A DNA stretch of 64,000 nucleotides from Pseudomarimonas arenosa (GCF_014841215.1 NZ_JACYTR010000022.1:1-64000), one strand, 5' to 3'; shown: positions 26,981 to 37,063, numbered from the stretch's first letter. Notes: a model not told the origin generated them from the sequence alone. Numbers and translations are program-made.

Positions 26981-29900
26981 TCAGCTTTCCGTAGTTACCA
27001 GGCCCGGCGCCACCCGTGGGAGTTCGATGCTGCATCGCGTGCCTCGTTGCGGCGAGCTCTGCAGTTCGATCCGCCCGCCGAGCTTTTGCGAAACCAGATT
27101 GAACACCACATGCAGGCCAAGACCGGTGCCGCCCTGGTTACGCTTGGTGGTAAAGAATGGCTCGAACACCTTGCTCAACACCTCATCCGGCATGCCCAGA
27201 CCATCATCGATGACATCAATGCGTAGGCTGTCTTCGTCCATGCAGCCGACCTCAATCTGGATGATGCCCGCGCTCTGACCTTCGAAGGCGTGCATCAGGG
27301 CATTCTGGATCAGGTTGGTGATGACCTGCCCAAGCGGACCGGGAAAGCTGTCCATTGTCAGGCGCTCCGGGCACTGAACTTGCACCTTGATTGCGCGATT
27401 GCGCCAAAGGCTACGGCTGCTCTCAACCAGCTCGTTCAGGAAGCCGCTGAGATCAAAGCGCCGGCGGCCTTCCGAAGTGCGGTCAACGGAGACCTGCTTG
27501 AAGCTTTGCACCAGTTTCGCTGCACGCTCCAGATTGCGGCAGATCATTTCCGCCGACTCGGCACTAAGTGAAACGAAGTGCTCAAGGGCTGAGCGGGTCA
27601 ACTTGCCGCCCTGAACATGCCTGCCAAACGATTCACTTTGCATCTTGAGGTGACTGCCTGCAGTCAGCGCAACGCCCAGTGGGGTATTGATCTCATGCGC
27701 AACACCAGCCACCAGGGAACCCAGCGAGGCCATCTTCTCTTGCTCGATAAGGCTGCGCTGCGTTTCGCGCAGGGATTCCAGGGCCTGTTCAAGCTCGGTG
27801 GTACGCAGTTTGACTTCCTCTTCCAGCCAGCGTTGCCTGCGCTGCACCCAGCGCACCCGCGAACGGTAGATCGCATGCAAGAGAGTCGCCAGCGACAGGA
27901 TGGCGAGCGTGCGGAACCACCAGGTGCCCCACCAGGGTGGATCGATGCGAATCGCCAGCAGTGCTTCCTGTTCAGACCAGCCGCGCTCGACGTTGCCGCT
28001 ACGCACCCGAAACCGGTAGTCACCCGGCGCCAGATTGGTGTACAGGGCGCGGCGGCTGTGCTGATCGTCAACGATCCAGTCGGAATCAAACGGATCCATC
28101 CGATAGGCAAACATCAGGCGCTGCGGATTGATGAATTCCGCGGCACCGTAGCTCAGGGCGAGACTGCGCAGCTGCGCTCCATCCAGATGAAGATCTGCAG
28201 TCTGTGACAAGGCCTGTAGCAGCGGTGGTCGGCCGATCGGCGCGATCTGATTGTTCAACCACAAGGCATTCAGGCGCACCGCTGGCGGTATCCGCGGGGC
28301 ACCGGCATGACCAGGATCGAGCAGAGTAAAGCCGCGCCCACCACCGAATGCGAATCGCCCGTCCGGCAAATACGCAATCGAACTGAAGAAGTAACCCGGC
28401 AAGGCGCCATCCTGTTCGTCGAAGTTGAACCACTTGCCGCTGGCGCTCTCCGACTCCAATGCCGAGCCGGTGACCGGCGGATCGAATCGGCTGATGCCGC
28501 CATCGGTACTGACCCAGATACGCCCGCCGGCGTCCTCGGCCAGACAGTTCAGAAAGGCGTTTGCCGGCCGTTGTTCCGCAACGATGAACTCCGCCGAACT
28601 CGCTGGCTCTCCTTCGGCCAGGCGGAGCTGCACCAGGCCAGCTCCCGAACTGGCCAACCATTGCCGTCCGTCGCGCCCACGAAGGAAGTTGGTGATCGGC
28701 GCGGGCAAGGAGTGCAGGGCATCCTGTTCATGGGGGCGGTGTACGTGAAGCAGTTGCCGACCATCAGCGCTGACCCAGTACAGGCCGTCCTGCGCACCGA
28801 TCATCACCCGTTCGGCATCAAAGTGAGCAATGAACGCAATCGGCGCCAGCAGGTCCACACGCTGCAAGGGCTCATCATCTTTCAGCGCAACCCGATAGAC
28901 GCCGTGCCCATCAACGCCCACCCAGAGCGCTGCATCCGTGGCGTGCAAGATCCTTACCCGTGAGCTGTAAAAGTGCTCGGGCAACCCTGTCATGGGAACA
29001 GCGCGTCCCTGAGCATCGAAGCGTCGCAAGCCGACCCGCGTTCCTACCCAAATGGCGCTGTTCCAGGGCGCAATCGCGTTCACCGTCATGCCTTCTGTGC
29101 CGGCGATCTCGCTGAGTTCAGAACGCTGCAAGTCAAACTGGAACAAGCCGTCGGCACTGCCGACCCAAAGCCTGCCCTCGACCAGCGCAACGCCACGCAC
29201 CGCGTCGTCGCGCAACAGCGCGGTCGCCGGGTGTTGGCTGCCGAAGCTCAGTATTCGGTTGAACTCAGCGTTCAGAAGGCTGACGCCACTTTGCCAGGTA
29301 CCAGCCCAGATCGTGTCATCGCGGCTCTGCATCAGACTCACCACGATGCCACGCCCCAAGCCGCTTGGCTGGTCGCGTCGATAGCGATACTGCAACTGAT
29401 CGACGCTGCCGTCGCTTTGCAGCCTCAGCTCGGTGAGTCCAGCATCGCTGGCAACCCAGCGCCGTCCCTGCCGATCCTGCAGTAAGGCGTGGATGCGCAG
29501 CTCTCGACGATGTGCCGAAGACTCCGACAGCGCGACCCAGGCCGCACTGTTCGCTGGATGCCGATACACGCCGCGCGAGTCGGTGCCGATCCACAGCGAG
29601 CCGTCCTGATCGCAGAGCAATGCACGGATGGATTCGGTGCTGAGCGGCGAATCAACGACGCGTTGGATCTTCTGCTCCGCCAGCGTCAGGTGCGCAAGGC
29701 CGCTGGCACTGCCCACCCACAGCGTACCTTCGATGTCCTGACACAGCGCGAAGACGCGCCCGGAAGGCTCAGTCTGGTCGCCTTCTGCCCAGGGGTGCTC
29801 CTCGAACCGCTGCTCTGCAGCGTTCCACAGCGCAACGCCGTGTTCATGACCGACCCACAGTCGCCCTTGCCGATCGAGCTGCAGCGAATTGACCATCTGT

Positions 29901-30385
29901 GCCCGCAGCCTGCCGTTTGCGCCATGCGGGTCGCTCATCGATTCGAAATTGTCATGCTTGCGACGATAGCGATCCAAGCCACCGAGGCTACCAACCCACA
30001 GATCACCCTGTGCATCGATCACCAGCGCGGTGACCCAGGCATTGGCCAGCCCGCCGCCGCGCTGATCGGGCAGATACAGCTGGGTGTCGACGCCATCGAA
30101 GCGGTTCAGGCCGCTTTGGGTGCCAAGCCACACTTCGCCACTGGGATCTTCAGCCATGGCAATGACGCTCAATTGCGCCAGTCCGTTGGAACGATCGAAA
30201 TGTCGGAACCGGGCGTTCGAAGGGTCCAACTCGGTCGCGTTGACGCCGCAGGCGAGAGCGCTCAGCAGGACCAGCAATGAAACCAGCAAAAGGCCGAGGC
30301 AACCGCCGGACGAGCCATGCCTGCGCCTAGCCCTTTGGCGCTCTGTACGACCTGCACGCAAGCCAGACGCCCCTTCGGAGTACAT
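26981..30385 (-). CDS. Propeller / Y_Y_Y sensor histidine kinase
   Basis: The 1134-residue kinase has an N-terminal membrane segment (CLGLLLVSLLVLLSALACGV), about 700 residues of regulator-propeller repeats (EVWLGTQSGLNRFDG, DLWVGSLGGLDRYR, RIWVSTDGGISRFD), a Y_Y_Y domain (RLMFAYRMDPFDSDWIVDD), a second membrane helix (WWFRTLAILSLATLLHAIY), a coiled coil, and a HisKA domain with phospho-acceptor His in VAGVAHEINTPLGVAL near residue 897. It ends with a HATPase (NLIQNALMHAF, FEPFFTTKRNQGGTGLGL). Unlike many hybrid members there is no receiver or AraC domain, and no regulator gene is adjacent. The architecture parallels the diguanylate cyclase at 351-3434, with a different output domain. Confidence 0.92.
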   Translation of the reverse strand: MYSEGASGLRAGRTERQRARRRHGSSGGCLGLLLVSLLVLLSALACGVNATELDPSNARFRHFDRSNGLAQLSVIAMAEDPSGEVWLGTQSGLNRFDGVDTQLYLPDQRGGGLANAWVTALVIDAQGDLWVGSLGGLDRYRRKHDNFESMSDPHGANGRLRAQMVNSLQLDRQGRLWVGHEHGVALWNAAEQRFEEHPWAEGDQTEPSGRVFALCQDIEGTLWVGSASGLAHLTLAEQKIQRVVDSPLSTESIRALLCDQDGSLWIGTDSRGVYRHPANSAAWVALSESSAHRRELRIHALLQDRQGRRWVASDAGLTELRLQSDGSVDQLQYRYRRDQPSGLGRGIVVSLMQSRDDTIWAGTWQSGVSLLNAEFNRILSFGSQHPATALLRDDAVRGVALVEGRLWVGSADGLFQFDLQRSELSEIAGTEGMTVNAIAPWNSAIWVGTRVGLRRFDAQGRAVPMTGLPEHFYSSRVRILHATDAALWVGVDGHGVYRVALKDDEPLQRVDLLAPIAFIAHFDAERVMIGAQDGLYWVSADGRQLLHVHRPHEQDALHSLPAPITNFLRGRDGRQWLASSGAGLVQLRLAEGEPASSAEFIVAEQRPANAFLNCLAEDAGGRIWVSTDGGISRFDPPVTGSALESESASGKWFNFDEQDGALPGYFFSSIAYLPDGRFAFGGGRGFTLLDPGHAGAPRIPPAVRLNALWLNNQIAPIGRPPLLQALSQTADLHLDGAQLRSLALSYGAAEFINPQRLMFAYRMDPFDSDWIVDDQHSRRALYTNLAPGDYRFRVRSGNVERGWSEQEALLAIRIDPPWWGTWWFRTLAILSLATLLHAIYRSRVRWVQRRQRWLEEEVKLRTTELEQALESLRETQRSLIEQEKMASLGSLVAGVAHEINTPLGVALTAGSHLKMQSESFGRHVQGGKLTRSALEHFVSLSAESAEMICRNLERAAKLVQSFKQVSVDRTSEGRRRFDLSGFLNELVESSRSLWRNRAIKVQVQCPERLTMDSFPGPLGQVITNLIQNALMHAFEGQSAGIIQIEVGCMDEDSLRIDVIDDGLGMPDEVLSKVFEPFFTTKRNQGGTGLGLHVVFNLVSQKLGGRIELQSSPQRGTRCSIELPRVAPGLVTTES

Positions 30386-30474
30386 GCATCCCCCGGCCGC
30401 CTGCGGATCAGTCGCCTGGGCGCAGGCTGCGCCCGGTCGCTGATCTGCCGCGCTATCATCGCGCGCCGGCTTCT

Positions 30475-31629
30475 TCAGGCCAAGCGTTCGAACGAATGCT
30501 CCAAGCCAATCAGTCGCAGCCCAGAGTGCATGTGCGCCTTCGACAAGGCAGAGGCAACGTCCCTTCCCTCCAGCTCGAAGCCCAGGTCAAAACGCAGCCT
30601 CAGGCCAGTGCGCTCGATGCGTTCCGCCAGCACCGCATAGCGGCCGCTGAGCGACCCCAGCGGCAGAGGAAGGGCCATCGGCCGACCCCAACTGCGCAGC
30701 GCAAAGCCGTGCTCACGCAACCAGGCGGCAGCACGATCGATATCGCGCTGTGAAGGATCGAACAGCAGATCGACATCCGCCACGGCCGCGTCAGCATCGG
30801 CATCCGCCCACAGTCGGGCGGCACTGCCGTGCAGGGCGAAGTTCAATCCCTGTGACCATAGCGCCTGTAGCCAGGGCCAGGCATCCGAACGGCGAATACT
30901 GGCTGGACGGGTGTTTCGGAACACCAGGGCGTACTCGTGACTGCGATCGCTGTGCATCTGCGGCGCCTGCATCAGCCCCCGGGCCGGATAGACCAGCAGC
31001 CGCTCGTCACCGCGTTGGTACAGGTCGGCCAGAATGGCGGCAAGATCCCAGGCCAGCGGTATCGCGCTAGCACCAATGCGTAGATTCTCGGCCATGACAA
31101 TGCAATAGGCATCCGGCTTCAGCCAATACCGAAGACGATGGAACAGCAGGCCAAGATGGTCGAGATGCGCCTGATAGTGTGCGGAGTCATAAAGCTGATC
31201 GCCAGCACCAGCAGCGTGCGAGTGCTGGCCCATCGCGGCCACGGCAGCAAAATAAGGCACGCTGGTGAGCGCCAGATCGCAGCTGGCGATCTCCTCGCCG
31301 CAGGCCTCCGACAACTCGGAACAGCGCAGCTCCATGTTCAGAAGACGATGACGTGCCAATCGCTCCCTGGCCAACTCCACGCGTAGCGGGTTCAGCTCGA
31401 AGCCCAGCGCAGAGCAATCCTCGAGCCCAGCCGCCAGCAAGGTGGTGGCGAGACCAGCGAATGGATCAATCACCCGTTGGCCCGGCGCGGCAAACTCGCG
31501 AATGAACGGCCGCATCTGCTCCACCCAACCGATATCGCGGGCCGCAAACGGATCGCGCTGCTGCAAGTCATCGGGCAGGCGGTAGCGCGGATCCTGCCCT
31601 TCCATGACCATCCAGCTGCGACTAGCCAT
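30475..31629 (-). CDS. SAM-dependent methyltransferase fused to a nucleotidyltransferase-like domain
   Basis: The 384-residue product has, near residues 55-63, DPFAGLATT followed by ALGFELNPLR, the SAM-binding layout of N4/N6 DNA methylases. Near 123-127 is SVPYF, in place of the usual (D/N/S)PPY catalytic motif. The C-terminal part has HGSAARLWADADADAAVADV followed by DLLFD, that is G-S, then D-x-D about 15 residues later, resembling a MNT/Pol-beta type nucleotidyltransferase core. The target could be DNA, RNA or a small molecule. The start at 31629 overlaps the upstream radical SAM gene's stop (ATGGCTAG), implying coupling; a longer frame to 31680 lies inside that gene. It is the last gene of the NAD-salvage cluster. 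Confidence 0.75.
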   Translation of the reverse strand: MASRSWMVMEGQDPRYRLPDDLQQRDPFAARDIGWVEQMRPFIREFAAPGQRVIDPFAGLATTLLAAGLEDCSALGFELNPLRVELARERLARHRLLNMELRCSELSEACGEEIASCDLALTSVPYFAAVAAMGQHSHAAGAGDQLYDSAHYQAHLDHLGLLFHRLRYWLKPDAYCIVMAENLRIGASAIPLAWDLAAILADLYQRGDERLLVYPARGLMQAPQMHSDRSHEYALVFRNTRPASIRRSDAWPWLQALWSQGLNFALHGSAARLWADADADAAVADVDLLFDPSQRDIDRAAAWLREHGFALRSWGRPMALPLPLGSLSGRYAVLAERIERTGLRLRFDLGFELEGRDVASALSKAHMHSGLRLIGLEHSFERLA

Positions 31630-32770
31630 CAAATGTCCAGAGCGTGCGCCGGCCCGGCTGCCAGTCGGCCGCGAGTTCACCGTTGGCGAAGTAGATCAAT
31701 TTGTATACCCGGTCCGAGTCGTGTCGCTGATGCATATCGCCGTAGTCGGCTGCCTCGAACACTATCTCGCGGCCGCCTTCCTCGGCCAGCACGATATTGC
31801 TGAAGTAGTAGCCACGGGTCACGCGCCGGGGTAGCCAACGGTCGGCAAAGGCCCGGCGCTGCAGACAGCGAGCCAGTAGATCACCGATATCGATGCGCTG
31901 TTGGGCCACATAACGTGACGTTGAATTGGGCAGATACGCGCCGTCCATGCGCGCCAGTTCGCGAAAGATGACCTGCTCTGCGCCATGCGCCAAGGCCCAG
32001 TCGAGGTAGGCCAGCAGCTCATCGACGCTATCAACCCCGCCGCGCTGCACCACGCAGACCAGCTTGTAGCGCAGCCGTGCATCGAGCTTCCGCACGGTGG
32101 CCCGGAAACCGTCGTTGTCGACAACACCGAGCCCGTCGCGAAAACGCATGATGGCCTGGTTACGGGCGCCGTCATGGTGGTGACGGGAGACTTCGATCCA
32201 GCCCAGGCCGAAACTGTGCAAAGCCTGAATCAAGGCCTCGGCACGCGTGCCCGAAAAGCCAGCCAGATTGCTGTACAACACCCGCGACTCCACCGATAGC
32301 CCGGCCGACTCGGCGGCCGACAGCACGCCCAGCAGTTGCAGCATCCAGTCGATGTCATCGGTGCTCTCCAGCCCGGACAACGACCAGGACAGCGGCACCG
32401 CGGTAAGCAAGGACAGCGCTGTGGCCAAGCCCTGGAAATAGCCTGGGCCGGGTCGAAGTTTGGCCGCAATCGGCCCGGCAAAGTCCGGCCTCAGCGCTTC
32501 GGAGCAGAAGCGACAGCGTGCCGAACAGGGTTGCGCTGAGGCATAGGGCGTGAAGGTGATCGGCTGGGCCAGACGATGGACCCTGTCGCCCAGCTGCACA
32601 TCGACCCAACGATTCTCATCCCGCAAGTCCGGTAGCCGCTGACTGACCGGTAGGCGCTGATCCAGCAGTTCCTGCAAGCCCGGCTGCAACCACAGCGGGC
32701 CGCGGGCAGCTCCTGGGTTCCGAGCCGGACGCGGCGGCGTGGCGGACCTGCGCTGAAGCTGCGCGCTCAT
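31622..32770 (-). CDS. Radical SAM protein
   Basis: The 382-residue enzyme carries the 4Fe-4S ligand motif C-x3-C-x2-C as QPCSARCRFCSE (Cys 82, 86, 89), preceded by ITFTPYASA. The centre has the expected alternating helices and strands (RGGVDSVDELLAYLDWALAHG). It generates a 5'-deoxyadenosyl radical; the substrate is unknown. It has no second Cys cluster of SPASM type. It starts four bases inside the end of the nicotinamide phosphoribosyltransferase gene (ATGA) and its own stop overlaps the methyltransferase start, so the three genes are translationally linked. Confidence 0.85.
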   Translation of the reverse strand: MSAQLQRRSATPPRPARNPGAARGPLWLQPGLQELLDQRLPVSQRLPDLRDENRWVDVQLGDRVHRLAQPITFTPYASAQPCSARCRFCSEALRPDFAGPIAAKLRPGPGYFQGLATALSLLTAVPLSWSLSGLESTDDIDWMLQLLGVLSAAESAGLSVESRVLYSNLAGFSGTRAEALIQALHSFGLGWIEVSRHHHDGARNQAIMRFRDGLGVVDNDGFRATVRKLDARLRYKLVCVVQRGGVDSVDELLAYLDWALAHGAEQVIFRELARMDGAYLPNSTSRYVAQQRIDIGDLLARCLQRRAFADRWLPRRVTRGYYFSNIVLAEEGGREIVFEAADYGDMHQRHDSDRVYKLIYFANGELAADWQPGRRTLWTFDG

Positions 32771-34191
32771 CGCAAGGCCCTCGCACTGCGCTCTCGAATG
32801 GCAGTGAACGGCTGATCGAGCAGCAGTTCACCGTTCTCGTAGACGGTCTGCAGGGCGTGGCGGAAGCCGGCCGGCGCGGGCGCCGCGTCGAGGTCATCCA
32901 CTTCATCCGGCACCGCGATAGTACGCCAGCTGTCGAATTCCTCAGCGTGCACCAGGGTCAGCCGCCCGCGCTTGGAGGTCTTGCCCGGATCGGTCTTCGG
33001 CTCCTTGTACACGTCGATCCATCGACCATCGATGCGCGCAGCCGAGCACTTGAGAGCGAACTTCTGGGTATCGCGATTGAGCTGTTGCAGCAGCCCGCCG
33101 CCCATGCCAAAGGCAAGATTGTCGGTGGCGAAACCGGCTTTGGTCACCCGCTCCAGGATCTGCCGCAGGCTGTTTGGATTGATGCCATCGCCCTGAATCA
33201 CCCGCACGTGGTTCAGCACTTTATAGCCCTTGCCATTCAGCGTGCTGCCAAACGCCGCGTCCAGCTTGTGCAGGCAGCGTTCAACCACATCGACCGGATC
33301 ACCCGAGTCAGGACGAATCACCACCGTGGCGCCCGACGCAATCACCTCCTCGCGCAGCGTGCGCCCCCAATGCTGATCAATGGCTTGATAGATGTCATAA
33401 CTATCGGATACCACGGCGACCAGTGTGCCCGGCTTGGCGAACTGCCGCAGCATGTTGCGGTAGGCATCAACCTCGCGCTCGCGACCCCAGCTGGTAATCG
33501 TGCTGTGTTCGGCGGCTGGAATCGAGAACCCGGCCATCGCCTCGCCATAGAACGCCCGCGCGGTCAGCACGCCGGCCACGGTGTCGGTGCCAAGGAAGTT
33601 GACCAAATGCGCGGCACCGCCCAGGCCCGCCGACTCATTGCTGGATACGCCGCGCGCGCCAAAGTCATGCAGCTTGAAGCCGATCTGGCCCTCCGGGTCA
33701 TCGCTGGTGCGGCGCAGATGTTCGAGAATGCTGGCCTTGGCGTGCCAACTGATGGTCGCCACGGTGACCGGATACCACAGTCGCAACAGCAAGGTCTCGA
33801 TATAGGACGGCAACCAGTACGCCTGGGCGTCGGTGGATTCGATGGTGACCAGGGCATGGTGGGTGGGCACCACACTACCCTCCGGCACGGCGCGGATGCG
33901 CAGCGGCAAGCGGCCAGCATGAACATCGACGATGCGTCGCCAACCAGTTTCGTTGAACGGCTCGCCGTGCGCGGTGAAGAACTCGCGCGCTTCATCGACA
34001 TCGGCGTGGCTGACCGGCGTCAGCAGGCTTTGCTTGATGATCGCCTGCAAGCCAAAGAACAGCGTACGTTCGTACTGCCCACCGCGCGATTCGACATAGA
34101 AAAACGTGCGGTCCACCCCTGGCGGATACTGCAACCAGTGGCTGGCCTTATAGCTATCGGTGTTGAGGATGAGGTTTTCGAGGTGTCGCAT
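32767..34191 (-). CDS. nadV: Nicotinamide phosphoribosyltransferase
   Basis: The 474-residue enzyme converts nicotinamide and PRPP to NMN, the first step of NAD+ salvage. It matches the family throughout: LILNTDSYKASHWLQYPPG at the start, GARGVSSNESAGLGGAAHLV and NFLGTDT, and VVIRPDSGDPVDVV for phosphate/ribose binding. Length is as in human NAMPT and bacterial NadV. The start at 34191 has AAGGAG eight bases upstream. It follows the NMN adenylyltransferase-Nudix gene by 78 bases and overlaps the radical SAM gene by four. Confidence 0.95.
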   Translation of the reverse strand: MRHLENLILNTDSYKASHWLQYPPGVDRTFFYVESRGGQYERTLFFGLQAIIKQSLLTPVSHADVDEAREFFTAHGEPFNETGWRRIVDVHAGRLPLRIRAVPEGSVVPTHHALVTIESTDAQAYWLPSYIETLLLRLWYPVTVATISWHAKASILEHLRRTSDDPEGQIGFKLHDFGARGVSSNESAGLGGAAHLVNFLGTDTVAGVLTARAFYGEAMAGFSIPAAEHSTITSWGREREVDAYRNMLRQFAKPGTLVAVVSDSYDIYQAIDQHWGRTLREEVIASGATVVIRPDSGDPVDVVERCLHKLDAAFGSTLNGKGYKVLNHVRVIQGDGINPNSLRQILERVTKAGFATDNLAFGMGGGLLQQLNRDTQKFALKCSAARIDGRWIDVYKEPKTDPGKTSKRGRLTLVHAEEFDSWRTIAVPDEVDDLDAAPAPAGFRHALQTVYENGELLLDQPFTAIRERSARALR

Positions 34192-34269
34192 GACGGAAGC
34201 TCCTTCTCGTCGATGAAAGCCGGCGGTCTATCCGCCAGCGGGTTCGTCAACCGTGACTGAACGCTGGGT

Positions 34270-35319
34270 TCAACCGCGGCCGACGAAGTATTCAATGATG
34301 TGCAAGTGGTCTTCGAACAGCTGCGACCCCATTTCCAGCGCATCGCTGATCGGAAACCAGCGCGCCTTGTCGGCGTCGTCACTGCCGCGCACGGTCGGCA
34401 GTTCGCCGGCTGGAATATCGAAGTGGAAAGCGTGGGTGATGGTGCGCCCGCGCAGCGAGCGATCCGGATGATCGAACACATGACTGCCGCGCAGAGAACC
34501 GCGCAGAACCGGCAGCGGCAGCTTGACCCGGGTTTCTTCGCGCAGCTCGCGCAGGCAGCCCTCAAGAAGCTGCTCATTGCCGTGCAGAAAGCCACCGGGC
34601 AAGGCCCATAACCCTTTACCCGGCGCGGCCCGACGCCTCACCAGCAGCACATGCCCTGAATGCACCAGCACCGCATCCGTGGTGACGAAGGTCGGCGGAT
34701 ACGGCGCCATTGCCCAACTGGCACGGTACTGATCGATGAAGCGATGCTCCGCCACCAGATCAGGGTAAGCCGGCGAACTGCGGCGAAAGGCCTCCAGCAT
34801 GTCGAATACCGGCTCAGGCACATTGGCCCGCAGCAGATTCAAGGCGCCGCGACCATGATCATCGCCTGCGCTGAACAGATAGTTGCGCAATTCGGTAGCG
34901 GACAGGGTTTCGGTCTGCCGCACATCGACCAGTGGCCACTGCGGAAACTCGCGCAGATAGTAACTGCTGGCATCCTTGTCCTGACCGATCAGGCCGACCT
35001 TGGCCGAGATTTCTGCAGCATCCGCGCTGAGCGCCTCGGCAACGCGTCGCTGCACCGAAGCGATCCACTGCGCTTCGTTGTACAGATGATCTCGCAGCGG
35101 TTGAATCAACACACGCTGGGCGTTTTCCCCCAGCACTGAGCGAATCATCACAGCCCGCTCGGAGGCCGACCAGGGGTTGCGGATGCTGCGTGGGGTATCG
35201 GCCGAACCGATCAGGATGATCAGCTTGCGCGCTCGTGACAGGGCCTGTTCGGCGACGGCCGCATGGCCATTGTGGAACGGCTCGAAGCGGCCAATGAAGA
35301 CCAGATAGTCGTAGTCCAT
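34270..35319 (-). CDS. nadM: Bifunctional NMN adenylyltransferase / Nudix hydrolase
   Basis: The 349-residue enzyme makes NAD+ from NMN and ATP. The N-terminal nucleotidyltransferase has GRFEPFHNGH (residues 10-19, with H16 and H19 of the HxGH site) and RSIRNPWSASER. The C-terminal Nudix domain has its box at residues 242-264 (GGFLHGNE, then RELREE), for hydrolysis of ADP-ribose-like compounds. This two-domain form is known from Synechocystis slr0787 and Francisella NadM. It is the first gene of the salvage cluster. The ATG at 35319 lies directly before the first conserved strand. Confidence 0.94.
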   Translation of the reverse strand: MDYDYLVFIGRFEPFHNGHAAVAEQALSRARKLIILIGSADTPRSIRNPWSASERAVMIRSVLGENAQRVLIQPLRDHLYNEAQWIASVQRRVAEALSADAAEISAKVGLIGQDKDASSYYLREFPQWPLVDVRQTETLSATELRNYLFSAGDDHGRGALNLLRANVPEPVFDMLEAFRRSSPAYPDLVAEHRFIDQYRASWAMAPYPPTFVTTDAVLVHSGHVLLVRRRAAPGKGLWALPGGFLHGNEQLLEGCLRELREETRVKLPLPVLRGSLRGSHVFDHPDRSLRGRTITHAFHFDIPAGELPTVRGSDDADKARWFPISDALEMGSQLFEDHLHIIEYFVGRG

Positions 35320-35506
35320 GAGGCTCCCTCACGGTGGTGGCAAGACCCCGGTCTATCCGGGGTTGCCTTCAGACTACGCCGATTTCCAGCACTGGCAAGT
35401 GAACTCAGCCGGCAGTTCACTCGACATTGGTTGCGGATTCAGCTACGGCGCTCGCTTCCCACGCTCACCGCTGTGGGCGCGCGTGAGACAGCTGCAGCGA
35501 TTCACC

Positions 35507-37063
35507 TCAGCCCGCCGGCGTGTAGGTCAGGGCCGCACCCGGTCCCAGTGGCCAGCCCATGGCGATCCAGATCGCGAACAGCAACGCCCAGCCAAAGAAA
35601 AAGGTGATCGAGTACGGAATCATCGTCGCTACCACGGTGCCGATGCCGGCCTTGGGCTCGTAGCGCTGCAGGAAAGCGATGATCAGGGCGAAGTAGCTCA
35701 TCATCGGCGAGATGATATTGGTCACCGAATCGCCCACACGGTAGGCGGTCTGGGTCACCTCCGGTGAATAGCCGAGCAGCATGAACATCGGCACGAACAC
35801 CGGCGCCATCAGGGCCCACTTGGCCGACGATGAGCCCATCGCCAGGTTGACCGTCGCGGTCAGCAGGATGAATCCGATCAGCAGCGGAATCTTTGGCAGG
35901 CCCAGCGCCTTCAGCATTTCCGCGCCTTCGACGGCAAAGATCAGCCCCAGATTGGTCCAGTTGAACAAGGCGACGAACTGCGCCGCAAAGAACACCAGGA
36001 CCAGATAGGAGCCCAGGGTTTCCATGCTCTTGCTCATGCCCTTGATGACATCGACATCGCTCTTGATGGTGCCGGCGCCTACGCCATAGGCGATACCGAC
36101 CAGGGCCCCGGCCAGGAAGATCAGCGCCACGATGCTGTGCAGGAACGGCGCCAGCGCCTTCATCAGGTTGGGCTCGCCGGCGATCCTCAACACGCCATTG
36201 GCCGGTACGGTGGCGAGCAGCAGCAGGCCGGTGAACAGCGCCGTGGCAAGGCCGGCATACAGCAAGCCGCGCTTTTCCGCTGCCGACAAGGGCTCGATGC
36301 GCTCGTCGCCCTGTGCATGGTCGCCATCCGGGAAGCGCCGCGCCACGATCTTCTCGGTGACCCACCAGCCAAGCAGGGTGACCAGCGGCGTCGAGGCCTG
36401 CATGAAGAACAGGTTGGCCGCGGGACTTACGTGATAAGCCGGATCGACGATCTGCGCGGCTTCCTGCGATAGCCCCGACAGCAGTGGGTCGATGGTGCCG
36501 AGCAGCAGGTTGGCCGAGTAGCCGCCGGACACGCCAGCGAAGGCAGCCGCGATACCCAGGATCGGGTGGCGCCCGGCGGCAATGAACAGCAGGCCAGCCA
36601 GCGGCACCAGCAACACATAGCCAATCTCGCTGGCCATGTTCGACATCACGCCGGCGAACACCACGATCGGCGTCAGCAGAAAGCGCGGCGCATTCAGCAC
36701 CACGATGCGCAGGCAGGCACCAATCAGGCCCGAATGCTCGGCCACGCCAATACCTATTAGGGCCACCAGCACGGTGCCCAAGGGAGCGAAGCTGGTGAAA
36801 TTGGTCACCAGGCCGCCCATGATGCGCTGAATGCCGGCCACACTGAGCAGGTTTACCGGCTCCACCGCGGCGCCGGTCTTCGGGTGCAGCACGCTGAGAT
36901 CGAACTGCGCGGCGATCGCACTCAGCACGATGACCAGCAGGGTCAGCAGGAAGAACAAGGTGGCCGGATGCGGCAGCAGGTTGCCGGCCCGTTCGACCAC
37001 GACCAGAAAGCGATCGACGGCAGAGCGCGGCGGGGCAGAGACATCAATGGCGGTAGCGTTCAT
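35507..37063 (-). CDS. AbgT-family transporter
   Basis: The integral membrane protein of about 518 residues has around a dozen hydrophobic segments and the family signature regions [40 protein letters not shown] and TSFAPLG. AbgT proteins import p-aminobenzoyl-glutamate or export sulfonamides using proton or sodium gradients; which applies here cannot be said. The ATG at 37063 is preferred; a GTG at 37072 gives three more residues. It is upstream of the NAD-salvage genes on the same strand, with a 187-base gap, so co-transcription is possible. It is divergent from the amylase gene. Confidence 0.92.
   Translation of the reverse strand: MNATAIDVSAPPRSAVDRFLVVVERAGNLLPHPATLFFLLTLLVIVLSAIAAQFDLSVLHPKTGAAVEPVNLLSVAGIQRIMGGLVTNFTSFAPLGTVLVALIGIGVAEHSGLIGACLRIVVLNAPRFLLTPIVVFAGVMSNMASEIGYVLLVPLAGLLFIAAGRHPILGIAAAFAGVSGGYSANLLLGTIDPLLSGLSQEAAQIVDPAYHVSPAANLFFMQASTPLVTLLGWWVTEKIVARRFPDGDHAQGDERIEPLSAAEKRGLLYAGLATALFTGLLLLATVPANGVLRIAGEPNLMKALAPFLHSIVALIFLAGALVGIAYGVGAGTIKSDVDVIKGMSKSMETLGSYLVLVFFAAQFVALFNWTNLGLIFAVEGAEMLKALGLPKIPLLIGFILLTATVNLAMGSSSAKWALMAPVFVPMFMLLGYSPEVTQTAYRVGDSVTNIISPMMSYFALIIAFLQRYEPKAGIGTVVATMIPYSITFFFGWALLFAIWIAMGWPLGPGAALTYTPAG

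Noticed and set aside
32857-34260. A 467-codon open frame on the plus strand opposite nadV
   Set aside because: It is antisense to a fully conserved NadV gene, and its translation is low-information His/Gly/Arg-rich sequence with no domain.
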